Notes: generated by a model not told the origin, from the letters alone. Shown: positions 12,701-26,963, counted from the stretch's first letter. The stretch is DNA of 64,000 nucleotides from Tetrahymena thermophila SB210 (GCF_000189635.1 NW_002476398.1:1-64000), one strand, 5' to 3'. Numbers and translations: made by a program.

Positions 12701-15700
12701 GCTAATTTATTGTTTTGAATATAAAGAAAAAATGGTAACATCATTTGTATATCTTTTCAGTAGTAGAGTAGATTAAGTACTAAATAAATTTGTTACTGTA
12801 ATTTAAAAGTCTTTTTGCAAATAATTATTTAAGCTATTTTCTATTTAAAATATGTTTTTCTAAAAATAAATTCCCTCTAATTTAATATTTTTGATGTTAA
12901 TTTAATTTTTTGTCTATCTTAAGTAGCATATCTAAGCAGCAAAATATTATGAACTAGTTTGATATTAATATACTTATTGCAAAAGTATGTTTCTAACACT
13001 GTCAGTAGAGATAAATAAAAATTATTAGTTGTCAACTATGGTAAGATTTTGTATCTAAACAAAATTTTATTGATTAAATTGCACTATAACTTAAGTATAA
13101 TTGGAAGAAAATTAATTTCTTAATATGTTTATCCCATGAATACTGCTATTACGATTTTGTTATGTTTGAAAGAATAAAAATAAATAACTATCAGAGTTGA
13201 CCTTGTTATCTATAATGTCGATGCCAGAAAATGAAGAACTTTGATTTTAATCTTTAAAATAGTTATCATATTATTATAAAAAGCTGTAGTTAGTAATTGT
13301 ATTAGATATGATTTAAATTTATGTTAACATGAATGTATTAGCGGCGATTAGAGGTAATACTGCTTATTTTTGGGTTTATTAGAATGTACAATTATTGAAA
13401 GTTAAGTTATCAATCTACAAAAAATCCAAGAAATCAGAATTTAGTATTGTAGATCCATGAAGAAAGCTACTGTTTAAGAATATTATATTATTTAGTAAGA
13501 TACCAATATATTGGTCTACTAATAGATTCTACTTCATATCTAATAGTAAAGATTACTAGTCAAATAATGATTAATTTACAAATAAATTTGTAATATCTAT
13601 TGTAATATTCATGCTGTTCGTTGATATTAACTTAGATTATTAAAACAAAACCTATTTATAAAATTTTAATAAAATTAATTACCTTAATTCTTAATTCTTA
13701 TCTAATAGTAAAGATTTTTAATAAAAATCGAAGTAAAAAAATAAATCAAAAATTTTGAAATAAAAAACTTACATTATTTAATTTAACTTAATTCATCTTA
13801 AGGTATATAGAAGAATTCTAAGTATTGTTTATATTTATTAATGATGTTGATTCGAAGATTTGGATATTCTGGAAAACTACTTGTTCTAATTTTACTTTCG
13901 TCTATTATATTGTTTATAAATTAAATGTCATGAATTAAATACTTTATATCAATTATTATATTTGTAAAAATTAACAATTAAATAGCTAAATATTTGTTAA
14001 TGCTTTATCAACTAAAATGAGACCTAATTTAGCGTCGTTCCTTTGCTGTAAGAAAATTATATTTTTTATATAAATTTAATCAAACCCTTAAACAGTAAAA
14101 GCATCCAATTAATAAAATTTTAAAACAGAATTCTAATTTAAAGTTGTAATATTTAAAGAAGTAGACAAAGCTCTAATACTATCCTTTATATTAATACTGA
14201 ATTTTTAAGGTCTATAATCATAGCAACTACCATCTACAAATATTAATTGTACTTCTAACTCTTTTACTTAGAGTTCATTATAGTATATAATTGCTTAGTT
14301 ATATTCTATCTCATTTATTAAAAATTAATTCAGATCTATTTCATTAAGTCTACTGAAATTTATAGGATTCTGCAGTGAACCATCTCCTAATCTTGTACTC
14401 AAATCTAAACATTAAGCATATATAACTTTTTATTTTTTATAATAGCATCCTTGCTCAGATTTATTGCATAAATAACACTTTCTTCTTGATTTATCATATG
14501 TTATCTAGTAATTCTGTAGTACATAGCTTTAATCTAGACTCTATTTGCATGAAAGGCATTAAGCATCATATATAAATAGTGGATTGATGCTTACATCACT
14601 ATTATTTACACAAGTCTCACAGCTTTTAAAAAAAAATTAAATAAATTAAAAAAAAACAATATTTTATAATTATTAATATGTACAGTATGGGACAGATCTA
14701 ACAATCATTTCCAGAAGAAGTAAGACTAATCATAGTTTTAGGATTAGGTATATAATTTTATTTGAAATAAAGAATTCCAATAAAATAAGAAAGTTAATTT
14801 AACTCAGCTATAAGCTTGTCATAATTGCATTATACGCACTAAGGCTAATTATTTATTAAAATACATAAATTGCAGTTTGGTCCACATTGAATTTTTATGC
14901 ATTTTTTTTACTGTTAATCGAATTAATATCCTTTTTAACACTCAGTACAGTATAACTGATAGTCATTTTAATAATAATTTAACCTTTAATTTACAGTAAA
15001 TTATGTTCTTTTATAAACTAACTCGGAGGTGAAATTGTAATATCTATAACCTATTTCATAAAAATAAAATAATTAAGTATCTAGTATCTAATTTTATATA
15101 ATTTACCTTCGTAGCACTTTGCACATCCAGTTGGGCATTATATACAAGAAAATATTGAAGGTATACTATATTAGTCTATGCATTTAGTACATTAATAAAT
15201 CTAATAGAATGGGCTAGGATTTTGTGGATCTTAATACTTATAACATTCCTAGCATCCTACAATCTTTTTAAAAATAATTAAAAATAAATTTAAATTATTT
15301 ATAAAAAAATTTTACATTTCTTGAACAAATATCATCTTAGCAAGCACCAGGGTTCACAACTTAGTTAAGAATTTATCCTGAATTACAAAATTAACATTAA
15401 ATTTTATTCAAAGGAGAATAACAACTTTCGCATCTATTATCTGAAATTTGTTACTAACATCCATCCAAACAACTACTTGCATCGCCAGATAATATATAAC
15501 CATCTACACACTGTTTGCATATTTAATTTGCAATTGTAGAATTTTATGTAAAGGACCATATATATAGTGTAAGATCATAACTTTATGCTATTTAAAAAGT
15601 TGTATATCTACAATTTTAAATTTCTTTCTAGCAAAATTGACCTTTTTTTAGTAAATATTTAAGAAATATTAATAAAGTTTGCATTAAATTACCGTCATAT

Positions 15701-18700
15701 CCAACTACGTATCCTTATGGGCATTAGATACATTTTTTAATAAAATTCTGTGTAGAAAATTCATAATAAGATAGATATTATAATTATCTAATATTATAGT
15801 TCAACACTGTCTTATAATTTTCTATTTTGTTAAAAAATAAATAAATAAATTAAGTCTATTTTAATATTTTGAAAAAATAAGGTTATTTTTAAAAATATTT
15901 AATTCATTTGTTAAGTAAAAACCAAAATAAAAAATAAATAATATTAATTTTTCTATTTTAGAAGGGGTGAATTAAAAAAAATTTTTTTTATTATTTTAAT
16001 TAAATGTTTCTTAGGTTAAAAAATAAAATTATAAAAGACTATCAAAAAATAAAGGAAAATTTATAAAAATGATTATAGATAAAAAATCAGTAATAAATAA
16101 AGATATTTTTTTACCATATTAGCAATAAAGACAATTAATACCACAATTATCACATGATTGTAGATTGTAGGAAACCAAATAATATTGGCTACACTTTAAG
16201 CAAATTGTCACAAAATAATAATACTTTTATTGATTTTTTTCAATTTAAGATTTAGGTATCACTTTTCCTGAAATAAAAGTTGCGTATTAGCAATTTATGC
16301 AAAAATCTGGGCATTTTTGACAACTTCCATTATCATCATTAATATAATAATCCTAACATTAAAGGCACATTACTTTTGAATCAGAAATTTAAACACAGGA
16401 CAAGCAACCTGTAGGACCTTTTTTTAAAAATAAACTTAAAATTAATTTTTTAAAATCTTATAGAATTTACATAATCTTGATCTATGAAAATATAACTAAT
16501 AAGGAGCTTATGTTGTGCTAATTGGTGAGATGATATAATTTTATGCAGCATATTTTTATGATGTAATTTGTAGAAGATTATCTAACTTAACTATAAAGTT
16601 TTAACAATTTCTATACTTTGATGAAATCTAATTCCTATTTTAAAAAGGTATTTATTTATCAAATATGAAAGGAGATGTAAAAAAGAAATATGAATACCAT
16701 GTACCATATTCTGAAGAGCAATCTAAACATGAATAAGTTGGTATTTAATTATAATAAATCTTCAAAGTATTATCTTAAATTATTTATTTTTAACATTAAA
16801 TACAAAACTATTAATTTGATGTATCCTAATACAAAAAGAATCCTTCAATACATTATGTACAGAAATTAGGAGAATTGCAAGAAAAACATCTTTTTTTTAA
16901 AGTAAATAAAATAAATTTTAATTTTAAAGCAATTTTTAAATTATACCCTTTTGGGCACTTAAGGGAAGGAATAGACTAACAATAATCTTAATCATAGCAA
17001 TCTTGTTTCACATAAATTAGCTACATATTAAAAAATAGTTGTGAGCTTGATAATAATGCTTTTTCTTCTATGCTAAAGCATTATTAGTTTCCTGGGTTAA
17101 AATAATAATTTGCACACATTAAACACTGATTTTTAACAACTGTAGTGTCTTAGCAAAAACCTTTATTATTCATGCAATTCATGTTTCCTTAGCTATTTGG
17201 AGTATTGAGGTCTTAAATTTAACATGTTTTTAATTTGGGTACATAAACAAAACATTAATTTCCTTTTAAAATTTTTAGTAAATCTTAAGAGCCAAAGCAC
17301 ATATTGTTAAATTTGCAATAATTTTCTGGGCATATATCACATTAGCCTGAATTTAAGTATTAGCATATTCCTTTTTGGTTTTAAATGAAAATATTTTCTG
17401 AATGTACTTAAATTTAATGAAGTATAAAATAAATATCTCTTAAATGATTAGTTACCATTTATGTCTTTACAAAATAAAGCTGGAGGCTATTGAAGATCAA
17501 TACATGTTCCAGAGTTTTAATTTGTTAAGCATTAGCTAACTTAACAATATACACATGATCCATTTTTTGCACACATACCATTTTTTCCTAGACAATAACC
17601 TTGTTTAATATCTTAGATTTTGCAAGACTGACTAACAGGGTCTATGCAATATTTTTCATAAGCACACATTATCTAACATTCAATAATAATAAAATTGTTG
17701 TTAATTAATAAATTAAATAAATAAATAATCTACAGCAACGGTCTCTCCTTCTTTCAAGCAATGCTATGTATCGATCTATATACCTTTGTTTGATTTAGAT
17801 TAATATAAATATTAATTAATCAGAATTTTATTTAAATTAAAAAAATATTTGGATTTAAATAAAAGTTAATATTATTTTATATATCTTTATTTTAATAAAT
17901 TACCAATAGTATTTGGATTTGAATAATCTAATTAATAGCAAGAAGCTAGTTGATTTTAAGGATTTATAATCAAGCAGAATCTATAATTATATGTAAAATA
18001 AGTATATCAAGCATAATTAATTAATTACTCATTCAAAAAAAATATTTTGTGTTAAAAGTTACCCTTCTTTATAACAATTAGAAGCTCCATATTAACCTTC
18101 AATTTACTCTGGTAAGCATTTTTAAGTTTAATTTTCTTTACCAGGAAATTTATTTGATAAAGGTACACATGCCCCATTTAATATACAAAAATCGGGTTGA
18201 CAATAATTTGCTATAAGTTCACCCTATTATAAACATTATTAATTGACTAAACTTCTTCCTATCTTATTATCATCATTCATCAAAACACACTTATAACCAT
18301 CATTTGGATTAATACAGTATAAACCATAAAGACAACCCATACTATTTGCTATTATAATTTTTAAGTTTAAGTAAAGGTTATTTAACTTTTTAAATTAAAA
18401 TAATATACGCATATTTATATCCTAACATGTTTAATTAATGTTTTTAGCCTTATATATTAAATTAGGAAATTAAAGATCCTTTTCTTAAAGTAATTAGCAT
18501 TTCTATTTTCCTCCTCTTTTATTTATCAACAAAAAATGAAATAAAATAATTTTTTCAATTAAGATTTATTAAAATTACCCAAGATCGAGAATACAATATA
18601 TCATATCAAAACATTCAACTATTTCTATAATTATTTAAATACTATGTACAAAATTTAATTAAAAATTAATTTTACATGTTGAAGTTTATTAATCTTTCAA

Positions 18701-21700
18701 TACACAATCTCCATTAATGTCTCTTCCTACAACTTAATTGCCAAAAGCTAATTGGCCCAAAGAAAAACAAAAATCTAAATTTTTAGGATCACTATATTTA
18801 CAGCTCCCTTTGACACAAATGTCTATATTATCTCCTTTAAATTAACTGGGATCTATATAAGATAAGCAAACACCTGTTCCTTTTTATCTGGCAAATCTAT
18901 TATTTTTAAATGACAGAAGCAAGGATTAGCATGCATTACCAAATTTATCGTTAAGGCAGAATTAACCTGGGCTACATCTTACTGCATTTGGTAAATCTTG
19001 CTGAAGGCAATTACCTTTGCTATCTATTCCAGCTCTATTTATATCTCCATCTAATTCAAAGCATCCTTGTTATGATGGATTGTTTGGGTTTTATTATAAG
19101 CAATAACTTTCTGAGCATTATAATATTTCTAAACAAAAATAATTTTAATTATTTGTTCTTTTATCATAAAAAATTATTACGTGAGTAATAATATCTTTCT
19201 GAATGAGCACATTAAAAGTTATCCAAAACTCCCTATTAAAATTAATGTTTTATTGAATATCTTTTATAAAATGAATTATTAATACAGCCTAAGCAGGATT
19301 TGTGTCGTTTATTTATACACAGTTTTTGGTAGATAAATCTATGCAGTAATTTGCTGCACACTCAACGCTTATTCCTTCTCCCTTCTTCAAACATTAATAA
19401 TATTTATCTCTCCCAACATATTATTGGTCATACGCCTTGCATGCATTTTCAACTATGCAAAAACTTTTTATAAATTTATTTGAGTTAGAAAATTTAATTG
19501 AAATTTATATATATTCTCTCTTATATTTGTACTATTATCCACTCAAAATACCGAATTTAAAATTAAAGATAAATATAAAAAATAAACTACTTTAAGTAAG
19601 TATCTATTTTTTCCCCCCCATTAAAAAGATAGATATAATTTTTTTAAAGTGGTTTTTAAACGAGGGAATTGATGAATGAGTTATGATGAAATATCATTTT
19701 TTTAAAATGATGATACAATAATTAATATAATCCAATAATATTCATAATATTACCCTGTATAGCATTAAATGATAGATTTGCTTGGAGTTTTTCCAGATTC
19801 TAGACAAAGATATTGAGAAGAATCAACTCCGACATATTATTTTCCATCAAGCCTTCTAATATATCCTTACTAATCTTGGCAATAATTGTTTCTTAAGTTT
19901 ACCAGATCTTTAAAATTAATAAATAATATTATTATTATTTTTAAGTAAAATAATGTAAGATACCAACTAATTATCCTTAATTTGTTTATTAATTTTCAAC
20001 AGCGCACTACTTATTTTAGACTATATATCCGAGATATAAAGAAGTCCTTGGATAAACAACACAAAATTTTAATGATGAATAAACAGCCATGCATATATTT
20101 TAATTATCATTGTAACAAGTATCTAAATTATTAGTAGCTTCTTAATCACTTAAACAAATAAGTGACGTATCTCTCCCAATAAATTAACCAAGATTAATTT
20201 AATAGCAATAACCACTGTAATAACATCCATTACCAGTAGAGCCAAAATTTATAGTTTATTAGCAAGTATTTTTTTGAAAATCTAAACATACTTAACTGGA
20301 CAAAGCACACCTTTAAAATATTGATGATAATATTGTTTAATAATTATCCTTGAACCAAAAATCATTAAGTTTCGTGTGTTAAAATATTCATATAATTTTT
20401 TCCAATAAATATATTATTTTACCTCACTGGCGTAGATACACCATAGTCCAAACACATTCCATTTGAATCTATACCAGCAGCTCCTTAGGTACCATCAAGA
20501 TAAAAGCATCCAAAAGAGTTTAAGAGTAGTTTTTTTTGATAGCAATGATTAACTGAACACTTTTTCCAATCTATAATAAAGTTTTAGGTATTAAATTTTT
20601 ATATAAATAGAATTTTACTTTAGTAATATTTCCCTCTTTATAAGCAATTTCCATAATAATCAATTCCCTATAATAATTATTTATACAGATTAAAAAAATT
20701 AACCAAAGAATTTTACTGAAGTTTAGATATTTTAATCACTTAAATTGTAGCAAATTGAGTTATAAATACAATAATCTTAATCATAGGCGCATTCTATGGC
20801 TGAACTTTACTAAACTAAGCCACAATATTAATTTGAAAGCTTAGAGACATTCTTTGAATCGAATCCAATTTTTTAACAACTATTATTCGATATACAGTAT
20901 CTATATATATTTAATAATAAATTTCTTTAAATATTTGCTTCTATTTTATTAATAAATATACCCTTAAATACAAGACTCAATGTATGGAGACTAATCAGAT
21001 TATTTCAGGCATCTATTATAATTATAGCTATCTAATCTGCCATAATATGGAGGTAATATTTTTTAGATAACATAACTATCATCCTAACAAAAATTGGGAT
21101 TCAAATTAGTAATCGCTTTTTAAAAATATTTGTAATAAATAAATGAGTAATTTAAATAATTATTACTTTAAAATTATGGTTAAGATGTATATGTTTGATA
21201 ACCTTCTTATGCACAATATCCTGATGAATTTATGTACCCTAAGTAAGTAAAGTAAGTAGGAATCTAATAATAGTATACACACATAGTTCCATCTCTTTTT
21301 TAGCATATATAACTAGGATTTTATAAACAGTTTTAGACATTTTAAGGTTAAAGAGATTATTCAGATTGTATACAATAGTAATATATGTCTCTTCCAATAT
21401 ACTACTATAAGCTGAATTCATAGCATTTGTTTGCTTGTTGACAATAATTTTAATAGCCTTATAAGTTGATACATATTTACGAAGAATTTAAATAGCAAAT
21501 GTATGAAAAGTTGGTAGAGCATCTAATTAGTTAATTAATTTTATTTATTAATTTAATTAAGAAATCATTGATTTTTTAATTATTAAAAATTCATTTCATA
21601 GTAAATAAAAATATTGTTTATAAAAATAAGATTAAAAATATGATATTATTTAGTATGCAAATGTTTGAAAGTAAGTAACCCTTTTAATTTTGAATAATTT

Positions 21701-23717
21701 TAAAAAGTAAAAATCTATCTTTAAAAAAAAATAAAAAATAAAATTTTCTGGTTAGATAAATAGATTAATATTTAATTTATTGTTTTTACTTTTAAAATAT
21801 TTCAAAAAAGTATTTTTATTTAAAATAGAAAATTGAAAAAATATTTGAATTTTGAAAAGACATTTTATAATAAAGAATTTCTTTAACTTTCAAAATAAAA
21901 AATATTAAGTCTAAATAATTATTTACCTATCAGCTTTTTATTCAAAATTTTGAACACAAAATCCTTATGAATCAATTCCAACTGCTTATTAACCATCCAT
22001 CTTAATACATTTTGCATTATTAGCTTGACCATACATGCAGTAATCAGAAGCACATATTTATAAATCTGTTTTAGCGTAAAACAATTTTTCGAAAATATTT
22101 TAAACTTTTTAAAATTAGAATAAAAATAAATCTTTACTTTAGTAATATATATTAGAAGCAGCGCATAAACCATCTTTTCTAATACCCTTATATTTAAATA
22201 TATATTATTAATATTTAAAAAAATAAATTAAAATATTAAATCTAATTTAGTTACACATACATCATAGTCTTGATTAAAAAAAATACGTATACAAACTCTA
22301 GGATTTTCTAGCAAGCAGACATTTCCTTCATAAAAACAAGAAATAGAAATTGGTTCATTATAATTTCCACAAGTTCCACCCATCTTAACTGCTGGGTAAC
22401 TAGCACTCAATGGCATACATGTTTATTATGAAGTATCATAGCAATGCTTTCTAATTATTTTATCATTTTATTTTGAAATAGAAAATTAAATAAAAAAATT
22501 TATTCTACTAATCGGCGCAGAGTTGTAAATTTCTGTATTTAAGATAAAAATCCTATTTTTCTACTTTTTAAAAGATACATATTCCGTCAGAATCTTTTCC
22601 CTAAAAATTGTATTTTTAAAGACTAAAATCATTTTAAAATAAAATGCTTATACAATAATTTAAGGATGAATTGAATGATCCATTTTGACGCATGTTATTT
22701 ATTTATCTTAAAAATAAATACAATAATGCGGTTTGCAAATGATTTATGCATCACTATGAAAATACTAATCTTGTAACACACATTCATTCTTATTTGCTTT
22801 GCCCTACAAATTATAGTATTTTTTTTAAATAGTAAAAGCGAATTCAAGTAAATTACATATATTTAAGGTGATTTATAATTTAAACAGGATTTTTGATATT
22901 ATTTGTTTGTAAATTTACAATGAGAATCATTGCAGTAGATTTCCTATGAATAATTTTAATTTTCATCCACACAATAACCATCAATCGTAATTCCCTTAAT
23001 TGATTATATTAAATTAAAATATAAATTTGTGATTAAAAATAATATTACGACTGCTTCTGATTAATTTAAACACCTATCTAATTAAATTGAAAAACAATAT
23101 CCTTTACTTAATTTAATAACCTTGAATAAATAAATTATTTCAAATTAAATTCAATTTACTTTTCACCGCATTTCTGCTTTAATTATTTATCACAAAAATA
23201 ATAAAAAGAAAATCTTTATTCAACTAAACCTTTTTATATTAAGCCATTGTAATCTTAACAAAATCCTAACTTAATATATTTCAGCACTATTAATACAAAT
23301 ATTTATTAATTTACAAATGGGCTTTTAAATTCAATAATAGGATTAAAATGACTCTATTTTTAAAGAATTTTTACATGAAGGTTTATTTTTATTTAAGATA
23401 ATCTAGTTTAGTCTTACGCAGATGCTGTCCTCTTAGTTTATAGCAACTATGCTATTATTAGACTCTACTTTAATACACATTTTTCTATCATAAGTTATGC
23501 AGACATTATTTGATTCACTTAGACAAAAATCTATTTCATCATATAAAACTGAATCAATAACGCAAAATCCTGTCTTTTTCTCTCTTCCAATAAACTGTAA
23601 ACCATCAATTTAAACACATCTTTTTTGAATAGGGTTTAAGCATTCTAATCTTCCTTAGCAAAAACAGCTGATTAGCTGAAAATATTAGCACAAAACCAAT
23701 ACAATTTGTATTAACAT
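8107..23717 (-). CDS. Giant Cys-rich / PMP-repeat / multi-TM surface protein, copy 2
   Basis: Complete multi-exon gene in the ciliate code. The start at 23717 gives the signal peptide MLIQIVLVLCQYFQLISCFC; the TGA stop is at 8109-8107. Order: (a) 23.7-18.5 kb, Cys-rich repeats with GCFxLDG..AGID..G.C and YVGRD-type motifs; (b) about 18.5-14.4 kb, further Cys-rich exons; (c) about 14.4-10.4 kb, beta-helix repeats of chlamydial PMP type (for example FSNNKAKFGGV, NGGALY, LFSGGAINI); (d) 10.3-9.78 kb, Cys-rich stretch ending in GYIGALCEDCDRNG; (e) 9.72-8.1 kb, roughly seven to nine hydrophobic segments. The last intron is supported by comparison with copy 3: splicing restores YKYQPYES here and FRYKPYES there. 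Predicted surface protein with a large ectodomain; receptor or adhesin role is inference. Most interior exon borders are unresolved, and I did not check every exon for integrity. Confidence 0.85.
10400..14420 (-). other. PMP-like beta-helix region of giant protein 2
   Basis: Sub-domain of the 8107-23717 gene. On the minus strand many short segments read as [ST]F.NN.A followed by GGA[ILF], the signature of chlamydial polymorphic-membrane-protein repeats. A clear stretch at 11918-12115 has NSTFINNKAYSNN, then KGGAFYLDG, then LALFSGGAINI. Such repeats form right-handed parallel beta-helices on the extracellular side. The segment at 10910-11150 contains three more GG motifs. Introns interrupt the run, for example around 12.43-12.64 kb. 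Confidence 0.8.
12430..12645 (-). other. Intron of giant gene 2 with GC-rich inverted arms
   Basis: Non-coding interval within the beta-helix region. It contains a G-rich stretch (GGAGGAGGGGTGGAT near 12486-12500) and a C-rich one (ATCCCTCCCCCC near 12581-12592) facing each other about 80 bases apart, imperfectly complementary. The matching intron of giant gene 3 (about 49.91-50.10 kb) has no GC-rich tract. A similar pair lies in an intron of giant gene 1 (2984-2996 and 3086-3098). Could be a decayed small insertion; borders are approximate. Confidence 0.4.
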
Positions 23718-25579
23718 ATTCTTCTGTAATTTGATTGATTTTTAATTTAATTTAATATTAATCTTTCAATTTTTTAAGATCAATTTTATATTAAATTAAT
23801 ATTTTTAGGTGGTTATTACTAATAAATTACATAGGTAATTAATATTTTTTATTCAATTGAAAGATATTTTTTATTTTTGTTTCATTTGCAAATTAGTGGT
23901 TTAGAAAACTTTATATTCATTTCCATTTCAATCCCAATTATCCTATTTAAGATTAAAATAAATAATAATATAATAATTTATAATATTTTAAGCAGATTAA
24001 AGAAATTAGTAATCATTTTTATTTATTGTTCATATTTAATTAGTATGAAAAGGCATTTATTTTTTTTATTTAACTCATATTTATTTTGGGTAACTATGGG
24101 CTAGTTAATTTAATTGTTTATCTGATAAAAATTTTTTCACTCTAATAGATTTGCACACCAAAATTATCCTTTTAGAATATTTTCCTTCATATCACTTTAT
24201 CCTATAGATTTATTTAAACTGTAAAAATAAATTCCAGAATTGAATTTCCCCATAATAATTTTTAAAAATAATCCACTTTAACAAGAAAAATTTTCCATAT
24301 AAATATTTCAAGACTACCATAAATTCTCTCTACCTGTTTCCTAAAGAATTTTGAATGTGTTCCCTTTTATTAATCTAATTCAATTAAGGTGTGTTTCTCC
24401 ACATAAATATTACTTTGGTTTATTAATATAATGTCAGATATTTCTTCTTAATGCCAATTAAATGGATCATCTGATTTATATTCTATTGGTGATATTTAGA
24501 AATGAGATATTTGGATTTTTAGAAGCTAAAAGATATTTAAAGGGTTATAATTGAAATTTATTAATTGTTGATACAAAAACTAAACTTGTATTCAACACTA
24601 ATAATGATTATCGCATCTTTACCCAATCAATCTTTCAATTCTAATCACATAGTTTTTTTTATTTTCTTTTTGCTCTATTGTAAGAATGCTGTTTCTTTCG
24701 CGCACATCACTCAATCTTATATTAAGAAATGATTCCATAATTAAAGTTATCATTCTCATAATTCTCAATATTTTATAATACTCATTAATTTGTTTTTAGC
24801 CTCTATTAAGTGAGAGGCATTGATTTTTATAGGGTATTATTTATCATTTTTAAAATTGGCTAAGATGTGATAAATATGAAAAAAAATCTAAGTAATTATA
24901 AGCTAATTACTATTTTTAATAAATATTAATAATAATTTCTAAATTTATTTATAAAAATTTAATTTAAATGTGTGTATATAAATTTGGCACTCATTACTCT
25001 ATTTTAAAAATCTTAATATATCTCTGCATGCTTTTATTTAATTTTAATTTTAAAATATGACTATTTTTTAATAATATACTTTTATTTAAAGAGTGTGGTT
25101 GTAAGAATCAGCTTTGAAAAAAGCTGAAATAAGCATATACATTTTAAAGAAATAAATAAATTATTGAAATTATGATGCTTCAATATGTAATTTTAATTAA
25201 TTAAAAAAAACAAATTGAGTATTATACAATAGTAATAATCCACTAAAAAATTAGCTGCAATTTAAATTTCAAACTTTGAATAAAATATTTAAAGAGATAA
25301 AATAAAATAATCAGTATTTTATTTAATTTTTATTATTTTTCATTATTATCAAAATAAGAAAGCCTTAATATATTTTAACTCTAATCAAAAATTTATTTTT
25401 AAATTAATAATAAAAGAATCAAACAAATATTTTAAAATAATTTTTATTTTATTGCATTTAAACATTGTTTAAAGTTCATAAATAAATTTAAATTTTAGTT
25501 AATATTAATAATTTTATTTTACTTTAAAAAAAATTTTTGTTTAAATTATAATTTTATTATTTAAAATATAAAATATAAT
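23718..25579. other. Spacer between giant gene 2 and the deleted copy
   Basis: No intact gene seen. The right half mirrors 6.6-8.1 kb (3' flank of giant gene 2) and the left 300 bases are repeated at 27.0-27.3 kb upstream of the deleted copy. It therefore holds the promoter side of giant gene 2 and the 3' flank of the deleted copy. The gene-like hydrophobic reading near 23877-24104 on the plus strand is low-complexity AT and has no counterpart in protein form. Confidence 0.7.
23761..23865. repeat. Conserved upstream inverted repeat (gene 2)
   Basis: ATCTTTCAAT at 23761-23770 is the exact reverse complement of ATTGAAAGAT at 23856-23865, some 45 bases upstream of the giant gene 2 start codon. 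The same pair is kept at 27012-27021 and 27089-27098 upstream of the deleted copy, while the sequence between has lost some bases. It could be a small inverted-repeat element or a regulatory hairpin; it is not seen upstream of giant gene 1. Confidence 0.5.
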
Positions 25580-26963
25580 TCACTATTCATTATTTTTAAT
25601 ACTTGATTGTTTTTCTTTTAATTAAATACTTTTATTTTAATAATATCATCTCAATTGTATTTATGATAATTCTCTGTTAATTTCAAAAACTTATTTTTTA
25701 AGTTTGATTTTAAAAGCAGCGTTTCTTAATCTTTCCCAAAGATATTGAGTTTTCCATCTTCTTTAAGCGAACTTATCTAATTAAATAGCTTTATAATTTA
25801 TTCTAACTTATTTGACCTAGATATAAGATATTAAATTATTTCACCTAATATTTATTAAAAATTAAAATTTAATTTGAAGATTATTATTTAGAGGATTACT
25901 ATAACTATGCACATTAAATCAACAGAACGCATTATTTGAATTGTTTAATATTCCTGTTTGAATTGCGTGTTATTAATGCAAAAGCATATTGCTGTTAAGT
26001 ATTATATTCTAAAATCTGCTAAATTTAGCTTTTAGCTTTCAAATCTTCAAATTGTTAATCTATATTTATAAATTTATAAATAAATATTAAAAAGAATGTA
26101 TTCTACTTTTATATTAGACTAATTATATATATTTATATAGTACCCTAGGGTACTACTGCCTTTTTCAAAGCTACTTACATGAATAATAATAAGATAGTTT
26201 TCTATTTATCTACACAAAAACCATCAAACGTAATTTCCTTAATTGGTTATATTAATTTAAGATATAAATTTGTGATTAAAAATAATATTACGATGGCTTC
26301 TGATTAATTTAAACACCTATCTAATTAAATTGAAAAACAATACTCCTTTCTTAATTTAATAACCATAAATAAATAAATAAATAATTTCAAATTAAATTCA
26401 ATTTACTTTTAACCACATTTTTGCTTTATTTATTTATCACATAAATAATAAAAAGAAAATCTTTGTTCTACTAAACCTTTTTATATTAAGCCATTGTAAT
26501 CTTAAAAAAATTCTAACTTAATTATATTTTAGCACTATTAATACAAATATTTATTATTTACAAAGAGCTTATATGATAAATAATAAGATTTAAATGACTA
26601 TATTTTTGAAGAATTTTTACATGAAGGCTTATTTTAATTAAAGACAATCTAATTTAGTCTTACGCAGATGCTGTCCTCTTAGTTTATAGCAACTATGCTG
26701 TTATTAGACTCTACTTTAATACACATTTTTCTATCATAAGTTATGTAGACATTATTTGATTCACTTAGACAAAAATCGATTTCATCATATAAAACTGAGT
26801 CAATAACGCAAAATCCTCGCTTTTTCTCTCTTCCAATAAACTGTAAACCATCAATTTAAACACATATTTTTTGAATAGGGTTAAAGCATTCTAAACTTCC
26901 TTAACAAAAACAGCTGATTAGCTGAAAATATTAACACAAAATCAATACTATTTATATAAACAT
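25580..26963 (-). pseudogene. Internally deleted duplicate of giant gene 2
   Basis: The 5' part (26963 down to about 26206) is a close copy of 23717-22960, starting MFIQIVLILCQYFQLISCFC. The 3' part (about 26135 down to 25580) is a close copy of 8650-8107, the last exon. All the sequence between, some 14 kb in gene 2, is missing. The last-exon part keeps the LNLADFRIQYLTAICFCIN stretch but a one-base loss then shifts the frame (LLNLDKFA becomes LFNQISS). The second exon also loses a conserved Cys (GFCQD to EFFQD). The gene cannot make the multi-domain protein. Its flanks (27.0-27.3 kb) copy those of gene 2, so duplication preceded deletion. Confidence 0.85.
26138..26155. repeat. 18-bp perfect palindrome at the deletion joint
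   Basis: TAGTACCCTAGGGTACTA is a perfect palindrome, unusually GC-rich for this DNA. It sits in a roughly 65-base stretch (about 26138-26205) that matches neither the last-exon side nor the N-terminal side of giant gene 2. The position suggests filler DNA or a hairpin linked to the deletion event. Confidence 0.9.

Noticed and set aside
18380-18700. Gap between N-terminal Cys repeats and later Cys-rich exons as a gene boundary in giant gene 2
   Set aside because: Both sides and the short introns between them (GGKQKCQLLQEKD, then NSMGCLYGLYC) are conserved in order with 55.6-55.9 kb of giant gene 3, with no TGA-terminated end or new signal peptide.
23877-24104. Plus-strand hydrophobic frame upstream of giant gene 2
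   Set aside because: AT-rich spacer; the duplicate at 27.1-27.3 kb does not preserve it as protein.
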